DNA of 64,000 nt from Ashinkailepas kermadecensis (Eukaryota; Arthropoda; Thecostraca; Neolepadidae): assembly GCA_034440615.1 (NCBI GenBank), contig JAOTOM010004000.1, forward strand, positions 124,001 to 188,000, read 5' to 3'. A program made the position numbers and the translations under genes. A model generated the notes under the pieces. The model saw only the letters and a program-made list of their open reading frames with translations, was not told the DNA's origin and did no database searches. Below, piece by piece: positions 23,820 to 57,630 of the stretch (its first letter is position 1; each line of letters begins with the position of its first letter).

Positions 23820-24045
23820 GACCCCTGTGTCCAGTCAGTGACCCATCGGCGCCCGTCAGCTGCCCCAGCACCTCTCAGTGTCCCTGGCACTTGCCAGAGG
23901 TCCCGATAACCCTCAGAGCCTCTCGGCGTCAATCAGCATCACCGAGCACCAGTCAGCGGCCCTCAACACCCATCAGAGACGCGTCAGCGACCCTCAGCGC
24001 CTCCCAGAGTTCGTCAGCGGCCACAGTGGGCAGGTGTTATGGGAA
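23820..24045 (+). repeat. Degenerate CCCTCAGCGCC/CCATCAG repeats
   Basis: Short irregular units of about 13-20 bp, each containing CAGTCAGCG or CCTCAGCGCC. They precede a GC-rich block. Confidence 0.5.
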
Positions 24046-24345
24046 GCACCGGGTGAGCCGATGACGTATGTCTGTGTGAGTGCCGCCGGTCGGGGAGGGG
24101 ATGGGGCCGCAGCTGTATCGATCTGTCCGTCGGAGATGTCGGCGGCGGCGGCGGCGGCGCCGGCCGGGCGACTGTGTGCCGCGTGCAGTTGCCTCCAGCG
24201 AAGGTCGGTGGCGGTGTGTCTGTGTATCTGTGTATCTGCGGGCGTGCGACGCGTCCGGCCGATACTTGTGTACGGCTGTGCAGCGGTGGGTGTCGTGGTG
24301 TGCTGTGTGGATCTGCACTGGCGGCTCGCGCCGCTTGGTAAGTCA
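24046..24345 (+). promoter_or_regulatory. CpG-rich block with (CGG)n, possible leader exon
   Basis: GC-rich, CpG-dense, with a CGG run at 24138 and a donor-like GCCGCTTG|GTAAGT near 24340. It could be a promoter and first exon of a plus-strand transcript. No convincing coding frame or partner exon found. Confidence 0.28.
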
Positions 24346-24948
24346 TTTGTGGGCCGCAGGGCCGCAGGGGTGGAAGTTTCCAGACATTTTTGAGGGTGAG
24401 GGACTTGCTCCCCCAATATTGTTGGCGTCTAATGTGGAACCTGCGGCGTTGATCGGAAAGGACCGCATTAAAAATTTCCCTAGTCATTTGGGGAAAAATT
24501 CCATCCCTTGGTGGGGCGGGAGCAACATGGCCATGTTTTGTGATGAGAATAACCGGGAAGTCCTGTTCAAATTGGATAAACTATGTCAGATGTCATTTGG
24601 TACCTGCAGAGCTAGCAGAGCAGAGCTGCAGAGATGGAAAGTGATTGCTGCTGGTATAGGTTTTTTTTTGTGCGTGTAGAAACCCATCTCCTGATTACAG
24701 GATGCATGGACGCGTGCTTGTTCACTGCTGCTGTTTGGCCTGTGAAAAACACCACCACCAGTTGCGCTGATTCGGCATGTCTGTGTGTATGTTGGGGAGG
24801 GGGGGCTGCACGCTCCTTGCACGGCCGTGCTGCAGGGTGGCACATGTGTTGTGCGATGTATGATGTGACGGGTCAGTTTATGATGACGTGGCGACGTCGG
24901 GCTGCAAACGACGTCCCGCAGATCGAATTAGGTCGTGGTTACGAATTG

Positions 24949-25190
24949 GCCCAGAATCAGGGACGGCGTCAGCAGATAAGCAGGGTGAACAGAATATCGG
25001 GCCGGACAGAGGACCAGGAGTGGCGTCAGCAGGTGAACAGGGTGGACAGAATATCGGCCCTTGTGGAGGACCAGGGACAGCGTCAGCAGGTGAACAGAGT
25101 AGACAGAATATTGGTCCGGATGGAGGACCAAGGGCAGCGTCAGCAGGTGAGTATGGCGGACAGTATATTGGCCCGGTCATGTAGGGGGCC
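24949..25190 (+). repeat. 57-bp minisatellite, four units
   Basis: Units contain GCGTCAGCAGGTGAACAG and GACAGAATATCGG. Being 57 bp long (19 codons), they leave frames open on both strands, including collagen-like Gly-Pro patterns that look accidental. Confidence 0.8.
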
Positions 25191-25437
25191 CATTCAAAAT
25201 TGTTGAAGCTTTGCTACGTGATAGACTTTAACTTAGCGCCTCCAACTTCACTCCCAAACATCCAACGAATACAGTACTTTATCGCTCAGAGATTACAACC
25301 AAACTATGGAAAAACGCGACAAGTTACCAAGATAACTATGTCAAGGAGAATCTTAAAATGATTGGCTCCGCACCACAATGTACGGAACGTACCGGGAACA
25401 ATTTTGCACGTTTGCGTGTATGATGCATAGCTGCTCT

Positions 25438-25742
25438 CAGGGGTAGATACAAGGAGGGGGGACTGGGGGTATGTGTCCCCCCATGGGAACGTGGCATCCC
25501 TCCGGCCGAGAAAATGCGCCCTTCTGGAAAGGTTCGAGCGCACCTTCCCCCGTGATTTGTTTTTGCAGCCAGAGGCGCCTCTATGAGAGGAAAAGACACC
25601 CACTGTGAAGAAAAGGCACCCCTGCAGGCAGGGGAGAGTGTACCCCTCCCCTTTATTTTTTTCAACCAAAGGCGCCCCTCCGAAGGCAAGGTGGCGCCCC
25701 TCCGAACATGTGCCACTCATGACAAATCCTGGATCCACCCAT
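25438..25742. mobile_element. hAT-type MITE, 8-bp target duplication
   Basis: Flanked by GCTGCTCT at 25430-25437 and 25743-25750. Ends are imperfect inverted repeats, CAGGGGTAGATACAAGG and CATGGGTGGATCCAGG. At 305 bp with no coding capacity, it is non-autonomous. 8-bp duplications and CAGGG ends are typical of hAT elements. Confidence 0.78.
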
Positions 25743-26170
25743 GGCTGCTCTTAACTAATTCTTCATCTGATGTTTAATTCCACATAGGCTTTGAGCCTTG
25801 TCATTGATTTCAAGGGCCCCTATGACTTCACTTGTCTTCCTGCGCGGTTAGCCAGCACCCCGATAAGTGTTAAAACAACACCTTTACCGCATCACATTTA
25901 ACTTAGCGCTACATAAGCGCAAGGTAAAAATCAAGATTTATTTGCATTCAAGCCATGTTGCACACCAAGCAACCAGGGGCGGTCCGAGGCATCCAAATGA
26001 GGTGAGGCAAAAAAATCGCGACCAAAACAGCGTTGGCCTCCCTGGTCCTTTCTTGATGACGTGCAATTTTTCCTTATATGATAGATAAAAAACTATGTTT
26101 CAAGGATTTATCAGTGAGATTTCTTATTTTTGATGATGGTCGATATTGGTGAGGATGCTATAGATAACAG

Positions 26171-26371
<201 letters not shown>

Positions 26372-26394
26372 AGACAGAACGTGGATTCCACAAA

Positions 26395-28100
26395 TCCAGG
26401 GGCAGATCCAGGAATAATGTTGGCTAAGATAAAAAGTATCTGATCACAATTGTTTGAAAAACTACAATTAATATAGTCATGTTAAGTTGTGCATGTACTT
26501 TGGTAAACTGAAGCTAACATTAAGCAAGGTATTTTACGTCAAATGGGTCTTTACATGACTACTTCTTGACACACACACAAAATATATTGTATGGACCGTC
26601 AACATTTTTTACTAATATAGGCATGACTACTTTTGTCCATTCTACACAAGCATGGCACACCAAAAAGAGGCATTTAAGGAAAATCCAATCAGTTTTTCTT
26701 GCCAAACAAGAACTTAGTTTTTGTCTACTTACATAGAAGTCCCTGAGAGCAAATCAGAAACAAGAATGCATGGACTGGACTTGTTGAAGCTTACCCAGCA
26801 ACTTCATTAGGTATCATTTCTTTGGGAAATAACATATAAGCAATATTTTCTTTCTTTGAAATTGTTACCTAGCATTGATATTGCAGATAATAATAATCCT
26901 CCACTGATGTAGTGATGTTAGGTGATCCAACATCAGTAGGTTTAGGTGATCCAATATCAGTAGGTTTAGGGGATCTAACATCAGTAGATTATGTTATGTT
27001 AGGTCAGTTTAGGTTATGTTATGTTTTTATTGTAATATTACATAATTATTCAATATATGCTGCCCACACAAAACACTTTTCTCTGTATACTTCCCATATT
27101 TTGTTGAAGTGAGAGGGTATGGCCTACATCTGCATTGTCACAAAGGATGTTTTTTCTGTGGTTATTTGAAATGTTATTTGATTGGTTTTATGTTCTTTTT
27201 GGTAAATTTGTGCTTTAGGATGTTTTATTAATTCTTGGAATTTATCATTCCAATGCAATGTTTATGAATGTGACTATGATGATGGGACCAATTATTTCCT
27301 GTGCAAATTCTTGCTTTTCAGTTTGTGAGCAAAATAACACCAAAAAGGGGCTTTGAGTTTGGTGACATAGCATAAAAGAAATGCTTAAAAAGGACATAAA
27401 CATGCAACATATCGTAACCTAACCTAGACTAACGTCACTTTGGAGAACAAAAATAAAAAATCCAAAAATTTTAAGCAATTTATTTTCTGCAAACTTGAAA
27501 TAAAAAAAACATCCCATGCTAAGCTAGCCTAACATCAGCGGCTTTTGAAGATGAAATAATTTCCAAATTTACAAAAATTGATTCACAAAAATTTCCAACT
27601 TAAAAAAACTAAACTAACCTAAGCTAACCAAACCTAACCCATTTGTTTGCTTTATGGAGGAAAATGTGTGTAAAAACTTGTCTTGTTACCACCCTAGAGC
27701 ACAATAATACCTTCTTTTCTTCATAAAATGGCTGCTTATTGAAATATAAGTACAACTTGAAGTGCACATGTCAAAAAGTTTTGAGTTCCCAAAGATATGA
27801 ATTTAAAATTCTTTCAAATTACATCGAGACACTGGAATAACACGTATTTTAAAACCAAAAGTGCCCTAGGGGCTTCTTCTATATATTTACTCAAATTGAA
27901 TTCAAATTTACAAAATTAAGTTATCACAATGCATGCATTATGCAGACTCGAAAAGTTGGTTTTGAGTCGTTTGGTACAGCCAAGTAAAAAAAATATTCTC
28001 ACACATTTTCAAATTCCTTGGATTTGGAAAGCTTAGTAGGTGCCTAACTAGGTAGGTACCTAAGCATGAGCTCAGAGCAAAAGTTTCATAAAATGCAACC
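26395..28100. other. AT-rich interior of hAT-like element, no gene
   Basis: Very AT-rich with TTAGG-type runs at 26910-27020 and CCTAAC at 27415-27640. Three near-copies of TAGGTGATCCAACATCAGTA lie at 26919-26985. Composition resembles the spacer at 10.9-15.6 and 16.8-18.1 kb. Confidence 0.5.
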
Positions 28101-28916
28101 AGGTTTTGCAAAATTTAAGATTGAAGAACAAGTTTGCTCCAAATCAGGCTGTTTTTTTGTTGTTGGCTGGACTGATATGTCCGTCCTGAAACACCAGTGA
28201 ATGCATGGAATTTACAGAACTGACTAAGCATCACATCAAGGCCCAGTAAGAGCCCACTGGCCACTAACAGACTTCCTCGTTGGGCTTTCGGTTCTAGTAT
28301 TTGCCACTTATCGTACCTACCTAAGTGGGTGGGTAGGTAATGTGCTCCTGTCCCACAATTCTGCACATTCCTTTATTTTCACATATCAATGGGAACAACT
28401 TTGTGCAAAACATGGCCCGATGTACCTCAAAAGTGTCTCTCACACAGCGATATCTATTAAAAGTAGAATGGACTCCACTCCAAAAAGGCCGCATACCCTG
28501 CGCTTGTTAGGAAACGAATGCGCACTATATGGCGATATCTGTCAGAGGCATGCCTTTGCGGACCGGTGATAGAGCTGTTTTGAAGCTAAGATGTAAATGT
28601 GAACTTCAATTTTCACTATAATTAAGAATCGCCAATGCATATTTGTTTCCAGTTTTTCAACTTAGCTATTTTCTTGTGGATGAAAGCATCATTTGTACGA
28701 AAATAACATACACAAACACTTCCCAGCTCTACTCAGGTGAGGCGCTGCCTTAGTGCCTTACATGGGCCGACCGCCCCTGCAAGCAACTGGTCGTCGCAAA
28801 CTCATCTCAGATATGTAGATTGCTCGGTGAGATTCACGTTTCGAGGTATATGTATTGTTTACGGTTTGACATGTATTATGATGAGACTGATTTGTGATAC
28901 CAAGTGACGTAGAATG

Positions 28917-29075
28917 AGTTTTTTTTTGTGGGGGGGGGGGGGGGAAACATTTTTTTTGGGGGGGGGGCCGGATGGACCGGTGTGTGTGGGGGGGCTGTCC
29001 CCAGATAACACGTTAGACGAGCCTCTCCCCCACCGGAAGACGAGCTTAGTCCATCCCGTGCGCCGAAATCCCCCC
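28917..29075. repeat. Poly-G and poly-C tracts
   Basis: Several G runs (28932-28970, 28990) and a C run at 29070. Possible remains of an element with G-rich ends. The following 29.1-30.1 kb shows no recognisable gene. Confidence 0.7.
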
Positions 29076-30192
29076 CCCCCCCCATCAGTTGTTCAAGGCT
29101 TTTTATTTAGGTTCTCCACTGGCGATCTGCGCCAAGACAAACGAATATTTAAACATGAGCTTAAATAAGTCATGTACAGACTCAATAAGTCAGGTAAAAT
29201 ACGTGGCTATGAAACAGCTCGAACAGTGGCTCGAACGGTATTGACGATCTTCACAGTTTGGGACCAATCATCAGCTGACGCTACTTTGATCGACATTTTG
29301 GCGCCGGCTTGTTTGAATGCTTTTGTCAGGTTCGCTCGGGTTGGAATACGATCAGGTTTAGGTTTACAAACATTCCGAGCAATATGCAATGATATTGGAT
29401 TCATAGCCATGGGAGAAGGCACGGTGTGGTAACAATGGGCGTGCGTTGGGCAAGGCAAGGTCATGCTATAAGGCTGCATTTGAATTGATGGCAAAAAGTG
29501 GAAGTCTTAAGTCGGTAGGTACCAACACCTACCAACACGAGATTGTGAGAACCTGACCTGGTGTGATGTGATAGGCTTATTGTGACATATTTCAGGATAT
29601 CAGTCGTGTTGCCATCACTTGGTTAGGTGATTTATGCCCAAATGGAATGGTACTAAAATTCTGGAACTCATGATTTGTGGAGTTGATAGGTAGGTGCCTA
29701 GGCACCTACAGGCTAGATCGCAGTGTGGCACTTTCGACGAGATATCGTCGGTGGTGCAGAGCGGGCGGCCAGCGGTGGAGTGGTGCAGGGACGGAAAGCT
29801 TGTACGGTTGAGCCGATAATTAGCTGATACTAAACACAGGACTTAAAAATATAAGGAAAAGCAAATGGAAAACATTGAAGAAAACGACCAAACAAACAGT
29901 GTGCGCCACATTTGTCTCAACTGATAGCTGCTACATTTGTTTCCCGCGCAAAAAACCCCCTGTTGCCAAATTCTGTTCGATGCCCCATGTAGGGACCCAC
30001 ACTTCCAATGAGGCTGGCGGTCGGCGCGGCAGCTGCTGTATTCTCGAGTTCAAGCGTTTCTTTTCCAGAATGCACGTGCAAGGCATTTCACGGGGACCTT
30101 CCATTCAGTATATGGATACACACTGGCGGATCTAGCCCACCGGTTTGGGGGGGGCAACTTTCGGTTTTCGGCGTCAGCCCCCCTCCCCTCCC

Positions 30193-30620
30193 CCAGTGGC
30201 GTACCTAGGAATTGCATCAGGGGAGGGTTCGAACGGATTTGGTGGTGGTGGTTATTGGTTTTTACGACACGTCGACCGTTGAGTCATATAGCGTCGCCAA
30301 TCTCTCACGCCGATTGGTCGCGGGCGAAGAGTAGCGACAGGTGAGATTCGAACCCACAATCTTTCGATTGTGAGACGAGCATCTTACCCCTAGACCACTC
30401 GTCCCCTCGAACGGATTTGGAGGATGCCCATTCTCCCACTATTTTTAGTTAAAACCACCGGATTTCAACCACTATTTGGCAAAGGGGCACATTTTTAAAA
30501 TAACAATTAAAATTAAAATAAAATAAAAAGTAAAATAATAATTGACAACATAATTTCCTGTGTAGGGGCCCCAGCCTACCTCCACCGTTTCTATGTTACC
30601 GGATTTTTGTTCTTGTTTAC
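30193..30620 (+). mobile_element. GTGGCGTA-type element, interrupted by a SINE
   Basis: Begins CAGTGGCGTACCTAGG. After the SINE it continues with CCGGATTTCAACCACTATTT and GTAGGGGCCCCAGCCTACC, parallel to 31826-32040 and inverted in 22846-23088. Confidence 0.65.
30243..30406 (-). mobile_element. tRNA-derived SINE with 14-bp target duplication
   Basis: Best-preserved copy. On the minus strand: GGGGACGAGTGGTCTAGGGG, B box GGGTTCGAATCTC, common body and CCAATAACC tail. Flanked by TCGAACGGATTTGG at 30229-30242 and 30407-30420. A CAC triplet sits where a tRNA anticodon would be. Confidence 0.92.
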
Positions 30621-31825
30621 CAAAACGTTCACGTTCACGTTCAACGTCTTGTACCACGTCAACGTTCGTGCACGTGGACACTGGCGGATCCGATTTTGTC
30701 AACTCTTGCTGTAAGCAGAACTTGATCAGCATGGAACCCTCGATGTGTGTCAGAATCTACTATGCTACTATACTGGCTTCCAAACAATTATATATAAAAA
30801 ATCCTTTAAAATTGGAGATTCTTTCATCCAGACGCTATTTTTTAACCTCGGCAAAGGTTACTGCATTTTAATTTAGTTGACTTCTGTTGGTTTCGGGTGG
30901 CCAAGACACTATGGCCCCCCTTTTAAGCGCTTCGGGGGGGGGGGGGCATGGCCGGAATGGCCCCTCCCTGGATCCGCCAGTGCATGAGGGTATGTGTAAT
31001 ACTTGTCTCGTAGATACCTTAAACTGCAATAATACCCTTAAACTTTGATAGCCCGGTCCTACCACCCGAATCTCCCCTACATGCAAACCCACCAGTTATC
31101 TCTTATTCAGGATATAAATACATACCTCCTCTTGCTATTCTTCTTGAAAAAAATCAGTCAATGTAGCCTGCCTCTTCATCTCAGCAACTCCAACACCTAT
31201 ATGGCTATATGGCCTTGCCCCAACACCAACATACGAAACATGCTGCTCAACTGGGCTCAACTGGTCACTCGCACAAAACATCCTGTTCAAATTCCGCTTT
31301 CGAAATCTGGCTCACTGGGTCCGCTTGCCCGTTACTGGCTAAACAAACTTCATGAACCTATCTGACGAAGGAATAATGAAACTGCTGATTTCGTCATCTC
31401 TTGCTGTAAGCAGAACTTCAACAGCATAGAACCCTCGATGTGTCAGAATCTACTATGCTACCATATTGTGCTTCCAAACAATTATAACAAAATACCTTTA
31501 AAATTGGAGGTTATTTCACCCGGAACGCTATTTTTTAACCTCAGCAAAGGTTACTGCATTTTAATTTAGTTTACTTTTGTTGGTTTGGGGGGGGGGGCAA
31601 AAGACACTATGCCCCCCCCCCTTTGAAGCGCTTGGGGGGGCATGGCCGGAATGGCCCCCCTGGATCCGCCAGTGTGGATACACACTATTTAGGGTTCAGT
31701 GGGAGACGGGGAAAATATAGCCAATAGAAGCCGATAGGAACGACTGTAAAATGGAAGAAGAATGCTTTCCCATTGGCCTAAATCTCAAGCATATATTTTC
31801 GTGATTTCATTGACTAAGTTACAAA

Positions 31826-32040
31826 TAGTGGCGTAGGTAGGATTTCCGCTTGTGGGGGGGGGGGGGAGCTGATTTAGAGGGGCCCACCTATTCCCATTAA
31901 AAACTAACTGAATGTCCACTATTTTTCAAAAGGATCAATTTTATTTGTTAAATACAATAATTAGTGACCAACTTAGTTGTCCTGTGGAGGGGGCCCAATC
32001 TACCACCGTCGTTTCTGAGGTACCGGATTTCAAACCAAAC
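31826..32040 (+). mobile_element. GTGGCGTA-type element fragment
   Basis: Begins AGTGGCGTAGGTAGGATTT, followed by a G run, GTCCACTATTTTTCAAAAGG, and GGAGGGGGCCCAATCTACC. Shares order and spacing with the 30193 and 22846 copies. Confidence 0.65.
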
Positions 32041-32049
32041 ATCCCGTAT

Positions 32050-32480
32050 TCTGTTCTAATATTTGTATTTTGGTATCCCTTGATACCAAAGGTTTACTCC
32101 ACCCACACTGCTGAAATTACACGTGCCCAAATCACTTAGCGACGTAAAATTTTTCCAATTTCAAGCATTCCAGTTAATAAGGCCGGTCGCTAAAACGTGT
32201 ACACCCGCCTTGCACGCCTTGCCTTGCTCGGCAAATTCGCCACACTTCGTACGATTCTCCGATTTCTGCTTGGCCTACGTTTTGCCAATTGCTGACACAT
32301 GACAATCTTGTGCCATATTTTACGTGTGGAATGCTTCGTATGTGGGTCCGATTGAAAAATTCGATCATTTCAATCCGATGATTAGTTCTCTTCTTCCCAT
32401 ATTTTCTGGTGGTTAAGAAATCCGGATACCCGCTGAGTTTTAATGCATCTCATCTATTTTGCTGAATATGCTCCCAGATT
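32050..32480. other. No gene recognised
   Basis: Short frames only. Contains a CTTGC-CGCCTTGC cluster near 32205-32225. Confidence 0.35.
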
Positions 32481-32489
32481 GGCTACCGA

Positions 32490-34020
32490 ACCGAGGCCCT
32501 AGCTAGGTTTTTGTTGCTTTTTCGTACACGGACGGTATTTTTTAGGTATCGGCTCGGCTTGGAAGACTCCGATGTGTTTATTAGTGTACGGTCTTTTTGT
32601 TCCTTTTCAAGACTATGTCGCTTTTTGAGGGCCCATCCTGTTTTTGAGACCCGTTGCGGTCTCATGGCCGCGGTATGCTCTGAGGGTTCAGTGATAAATT
32701 ATTTGCAAAATTGGGTGAAATACTCGTATACTACTTACTGAACACTGAATCGAAATCCTTCCCAAAGGAGTATCGACATCATGCTTCTTGCTGCGTGTTT
32801 GTGAAGTCTTCAATCCTCTTTTCTAACTGTATTCCGTTTGCAAGTATCATGCTTATGCTCACCATAACGGATCCTGGATCGTGATATCGAACATCCTGTA
32901 GCGCAATTCCAGGTGAATGTATTACCCATGATGTGCTATGTTATACATTGGTGTTTGTATCGTTATCGTTGAAATCGGTGTCATCAGATTAGCTACGTCT
33001 CAAAACACGCAAAACTGGAACAGTGATATGTACGCAATTGTTTCAAAGTTGGTCTTGCGCGACTTAACAAAGTTGTTGATAACATTATTTCTACGGCGAT
33101 TTAGACATCCTGCTGTACTCGTTTCAACATCTCACATCTAACGCGAAATCATTATTTTGATAATGCCCGTGTTGTTGTTATTTAGAGCTCTCGGCATGTT
33201 TATTTAGAGCTGCAGCACATGTTTTAAAACCCTGCCTCTTTTTGCGAGACTCTGTACGCCTTGGAAGGCCCGGTGCATTTTCGGTCTCCCGTTGCACTCT
33301 TAGGATCTCGCTATGTTTATTTGGAGCTCCTTACGCACAGTTGTGGGACTCCAGCACGACTTTGGGTCTCCGGTATAATTTCTCTGTTCCCCGGCGCGAG
33401 TTTTTGGACCTGCAGGCGCGTGGTTCTTGGGGGGGGGGACCCCGACGACAGTTTTCTAGGCTCGACGCAATTTTTGGGCGATTTCTTCTGGATTTTTTTT
33501 AAAGTCACAGTCCCGGCCTGATTCTTCGGGGCCCCGGCGCCTCATTTTTGTGTCCCGCCGCGATTTTTTCCAGCTCCTATTGGTTTTTGGGGGGAAGTTT
33601 GTTATTTTTTTAGGCATCTGCTGGTATGTTTGGGACTCAGGAGTGATTTTCCGTATTTTCGGGATCTCCTTGTTTTGGAAGGCCCCGGCTTGGCTTTTGT
33701 CGGGCATCGATTCGATTTTGGGGGCCACGCTCTGCCTGTTTGGGGTCATCGACACCAATTTTTGGACCCCCAGGGGAATTTTTGATGACCCGAACCGAAT
33801 TTTTGGGACTACCAACTGGAATTTGTGTCCCGAGTGCGATAATTGGCGGGCTCGGCGCGAGTTCGCGCGGCGCGAACTTCGCGCGGCGCGTTGTACTTAG
33901 CTGAGCTCCAGCGCGATTTCGGCTGGCCCTGGCGCAGTTTCGCGCCCGGTGCGAGTTTTGTGGTGCCTACTGTATTTATTTAGAGCCCCTGCGCGAACTA
34001 TGGGGCTATGACGCCTTTAT
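32490..34020 (+). repeat. Degenerate ~27-bp repeat field, interrupted by interspersed repeat copy B
   Basis: Units such as TGTTTATTTGGAGCTCC and CGCGATTTTTTCCAGCTCC recur irregularly at 32490-32690 and 33170-34020, with the repeat copy B between them. Opposite in orientation to 21790-22420. A 9-bp perfect palindrome of CG-rich sequence occurs at 33860. Confidence 0.6.
32695..33160 (+). repeat. Interspersed repeat, copy B
   Basis: Matches 5570-6053. It sits inside the degenerate repeat field, which suggests insertion into it. Confidence 0.8.
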
Positions 34021-34383
34021 GCTAGTCAGGCTCATCGAACCATGTGCGGCTTCAAGGGAGGGGGGAAGCCATGCCCCCACTATTCATCCCGAACCAGAGG
34101 TCATCACATCGTCTGCCTCCCTCCCTTTGGAGATAAATATCTGAGCCAACATATGTGCAGTTGGCATTGTGAGCTCGTGTCCCGTATAATTCTTCGTCAT
34201 CATAACATTAAGATCAGACTATAGGCTTGCATCAGGTTCAGAGAGAAGTGAAAATAGAACCAGAGTAGCAAAATATCCTTCGCAAACAATGACCAGAAAA
34301 AGCGACCTAAATCGCCTATTTGCTATTCAGTGAGTCAAAATGTACCTGTATGTCGAATGGAGCAGGGGTCCTTGGATTGGCCA

Positions 34384-34452
34384 GTAGCGTATCTAAATAT
34401 TGGCCAGTAACGTATCTAAATATTGGCCAGTAACGTATCGAAATATTGGCCA
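34384..34452 (+). repeat. 26-bp tandem repeat, three units
   Basis: TTGGCCAGTAACGTATCTAA-type units in direct array. The rest of 34.0-35.8 kb shows no gene. Confidence 0.85.
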
Positions 34453-35839
34453 TCACATGGATTACTGGTTGAAATCAGATCCGATTGGATAATTTGGCAG
34501 TTGGCAACAGCCAAATAACTGCTGTGCTATTGCCACGCGTGTGGAAATGGCAACCCCAAAGCTTGTGGATTTTTTCAGGCCAAGGTTCTGGACTTAATCT
34601 CGTACCTGGAATTACTTCGAGTCAGGTTAGGTGGAATATAGCAATAACTGGATTCTGGTAAACTGAAGTCGAGTAATCTTGATGGACTCCTACCTGTGAT
34701 GCTAATATCCGGTTAAGGTTACCGTGATAGTTTCACTACAAATTATGTGACGCTTCATCGCTTGTCTTAGCTTCTGAGTTCTGAGTGGCGGCGGAATCAG
34801 GACAGCTTGACTGACCAGGGCCAGCATTCAGCCCCTGTCACTCTGAGCTTCACGATAATGTTACCGAGGAGGATTCTGCCCTCTCTGTTCAAAACATACT
34901 GTTGAAAATTGCACCGGTTCCGACGGTCACGAGATATGCGCTGTGAAATCGCTGGGCTACGATGCAACATTAGTGGTTGGGAACCTAGCCATAGCCTATG
35001 TGCGACGTTTTGCAACCTGCCACACTGCACCGGCAGGGGAGGATGTTGTGTTCCCCTGGCGTTTCGAAACGGAGCGAAAGCGGAACAAAAAAAAAACGAG
35101 CCTGCTGCTTACGTGATTGAATAATCCATCAATCGATCGTGATGGACATCGAATGAAACAAAAATACTTCCGGTTATTTGCTAGCCTCCCAGGTCAGTTC
35201 AACGGCGAAATTTGTATGCAACGGATGCTTGAACATGGAAATGTTAAGTTGAGTTGCAAGATTATACTCAACACCACAGTACATTTTCCACACATCAAAC
35301 GTCTAACAAAGTGTCCTGCGTTGGTCCTCAACATTTTTCGTTTTTTATTTGTAAATTGTCGGGCTTCCAATCAAGAAGTGGTCAACCACGGGATTTCGTA
35401 GCATGGCACTAAAAAAACAAATATGGCCGTATCCAGATTATCGGACGAATTCAAGGTTCAAAATGAATTAAAAGAAACTTCAGCCCAAATTGGTTATCCG
35501 ATATCAATTTAAGTCAATGAGCCCAAAGGTCAAAGGTCAATGGTTTAGATCAATGACCTCCGAAGGGTCAGCATATTGACGTAATGTTAATCACATACGT
35601 TAGCATATTGGTGTACTGTTCGATTACCCTATGCATGTACAACGGAGTAGCATACCACAGCAAATGCACACATGGCCAGGATGGAATGTGTGTCCTGATT
35701 CCTGGTCATGGTGCGGGATAGGCGACACATGTGCCTGATAGGTTCGAAGACTATGTTTTTACTCCCTACTTTGTGTCATGGCATACTATTCACAAAGATA
35801 CATGCTTTATATCATTTGTTCATAACCTGCATTTGAGAC

Positions 35840-36035
35840 ATAAGACTCAAATGACTCATTGTAATTTGAATGATTGACTCATGATTCAACTCATTTAAAA
35901 AAGAAAGAAAGATGTGATTCAACTCACGACTCAAAATATATTTTGGGGAAAAGAATCGATTCAACTCGCGACTCATCCAAAAGCGATTGATTCATGAGTC
36001 GATTCTCGATTCAACTCGAGTCGAGCACAAGTCTG
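35840..36035 (+). repeat. GATTCAACTC/GACTCA repeat cluster
   Basis: Dense short motifs GATTCAACTC, CGCGACTCA and ATGACTCA. Looks like part of a transposon end or degenerate satellite. Confidence 0.5.
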
Positions 36036-36567
36036 GTGAAGTGTAATGCAGTGTAAATGGCATGATCAGGAGCATGATCAGGAGCTAACATTTATGCTGA
36101 AGCATCGTTACGACGGAAGATATTTGCGACAACGCATGCACCTGACGATTTATGAATGTGGAAATATACGACGGTGTCTTTGGCCTTGAAGAATCTAGCC
36201 ACTGAGCATTAGGCACTAAAAAGGACTACATTCTTTGTAGTTGGCAATGCTTGAAAGCAGAACAAATCCGGCAGAAAATATAGTTTCCCCTAAATCAGGA
36301 AGATGAGTTTCACTCTCGTACGTTTTCGAAACTTCTGTGTCTGTATACCCTATCTTTCAGGAGGTGCTACGTGTCCCTCCAATGGTCTTTATTTTAGCAC
36401 GCCTTCGTAAAGAGTTGGTTATTCAAACACTGACTTTGTATTGTGCATTTTCGTATATTTCATTACTTCGCATTGAATCTATAACGTGTGACATGAGTTG
36501 TGGCCGTTACAAGGGTGGTTATTTGGGCTTAGGGCGTATCGGGTGTGTTGATCATACAATACTCACA

Positions 36568-36895
36568 GTTACAGAACGGTGTGACGTGAGCTGTGGCCGT
36601 TACAGGGTGGTGTGACGTGAGCTGTGGCTGTTACAGGACGGCATGATGTGAGCTGTGGCCGTTACAGGGCGGTGTGATGTGAGCTGTGGCCTTCTCAGGG
36701 CGGTGTGACGTAAGCTGTGACCGTTACAGGGCGGTGTGACGTAAGCTGTGGTCATTACAGGGCGGTATGACGTGAGCTGTGGCCGTTACAGGGCGGTATG
36801 ACGTGAGCTGTGGCCGTTACAGGGCGGTATGACGTGAGCTGTGGCCGTTACAGGGCGGTATGACGTGAGCTGTGGCCGTTACAGGTTGTTGAGGT
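36568..36895 (+). repeat. 31-bp minisatellite upstream of SLC26 exon 1
   Basis: About ten units of TGACGTGAGCTGTGGCCGTT plus ACAGGGCGGTA. It ends 60 bp before the SLC26 start codon. Each unit has a TGACGT core and a CCGTTACAG acceptor-like end. Confidence 0.92.
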
Positions 36896-36954
36896 GACAC
36901 AGCGCCGAGACCGAAACTCCTGGCTACACTGTCGGCCACCTCTGACCGGCCACT

Positions 36955-57107
<20,153 letters not shown>

Positions 57108-57578
57108 CTGTAGCGTCTGTCACGTGACCGTGACGGTGGCGCTGGCGCGCCGGCCGCCGCCCTGCTGCCGCGCTCGTGCGAACCGGAGGAAGCAACACGC
57201 ACTTTGCAGCCGGTTTCTTCCATGTAACGTCGAAGGGTAATGCCGACGAGTTTCCACGTTGGAGGAGGCAGCAGTGTCTGTGATTGTGCTTCCGGCCCAC
57301 TAGTCTGGGCTAATCATTTGCGTTCGGCCCATTCCGACTGTCGGTGTGAAACCGACCAACGCAGTACGCACCGTCGGTCTCAGATGGTATGCTGGCCGCA
57401 TTCTTGGGATTTCAACAAATGCATCATCAATACATACATCGACATGTAGACAAGGAGCTATAGATGGAAGTCGAAAGATGGACTGAGGAAGAGAAGGTAT
57501 AGTTGAAAGGTGAAAAGAGAGTAGGCGAGAGGAATGAATAGGGAAATGATAGACAAGAAGACAGTAGAGAGGGGGGGG

Positions 57579-57581
<3 letters not shown>

Positions 57582-57630
<49 letters not shown>

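Larger units (their letters stand above)
30121..31674. mobile_element. hAT-like composite element, 8-bp target duplication
   Basis: Ends CACTGGCGGATC and its complement GATCCGCCAGTG, flanked by TGGATACA at 30113-30120 and 31675-31682. Inside lie a GTGGCGTA-type element start (30193), a SINE (30243-30406), and two diverged direct copies of one ~290-bp sequence (30690-30981 and 31393-31674), each ending GGATCCGCCAGTG. This is a nest of insertions. No transposase seen. Confidence 0.75.

Noticed and set aside
24878..25184. Collagen-like Gly-Pro repeat frame
   Set aside because: Only four 57-bp units, open on both strands, with no exon context or signal peptide.
30330..30406. Val-like tRNA gene (CAC triplet)
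   Set aside because: Acceptor stem does not pair; part of a multi-copy SINE.
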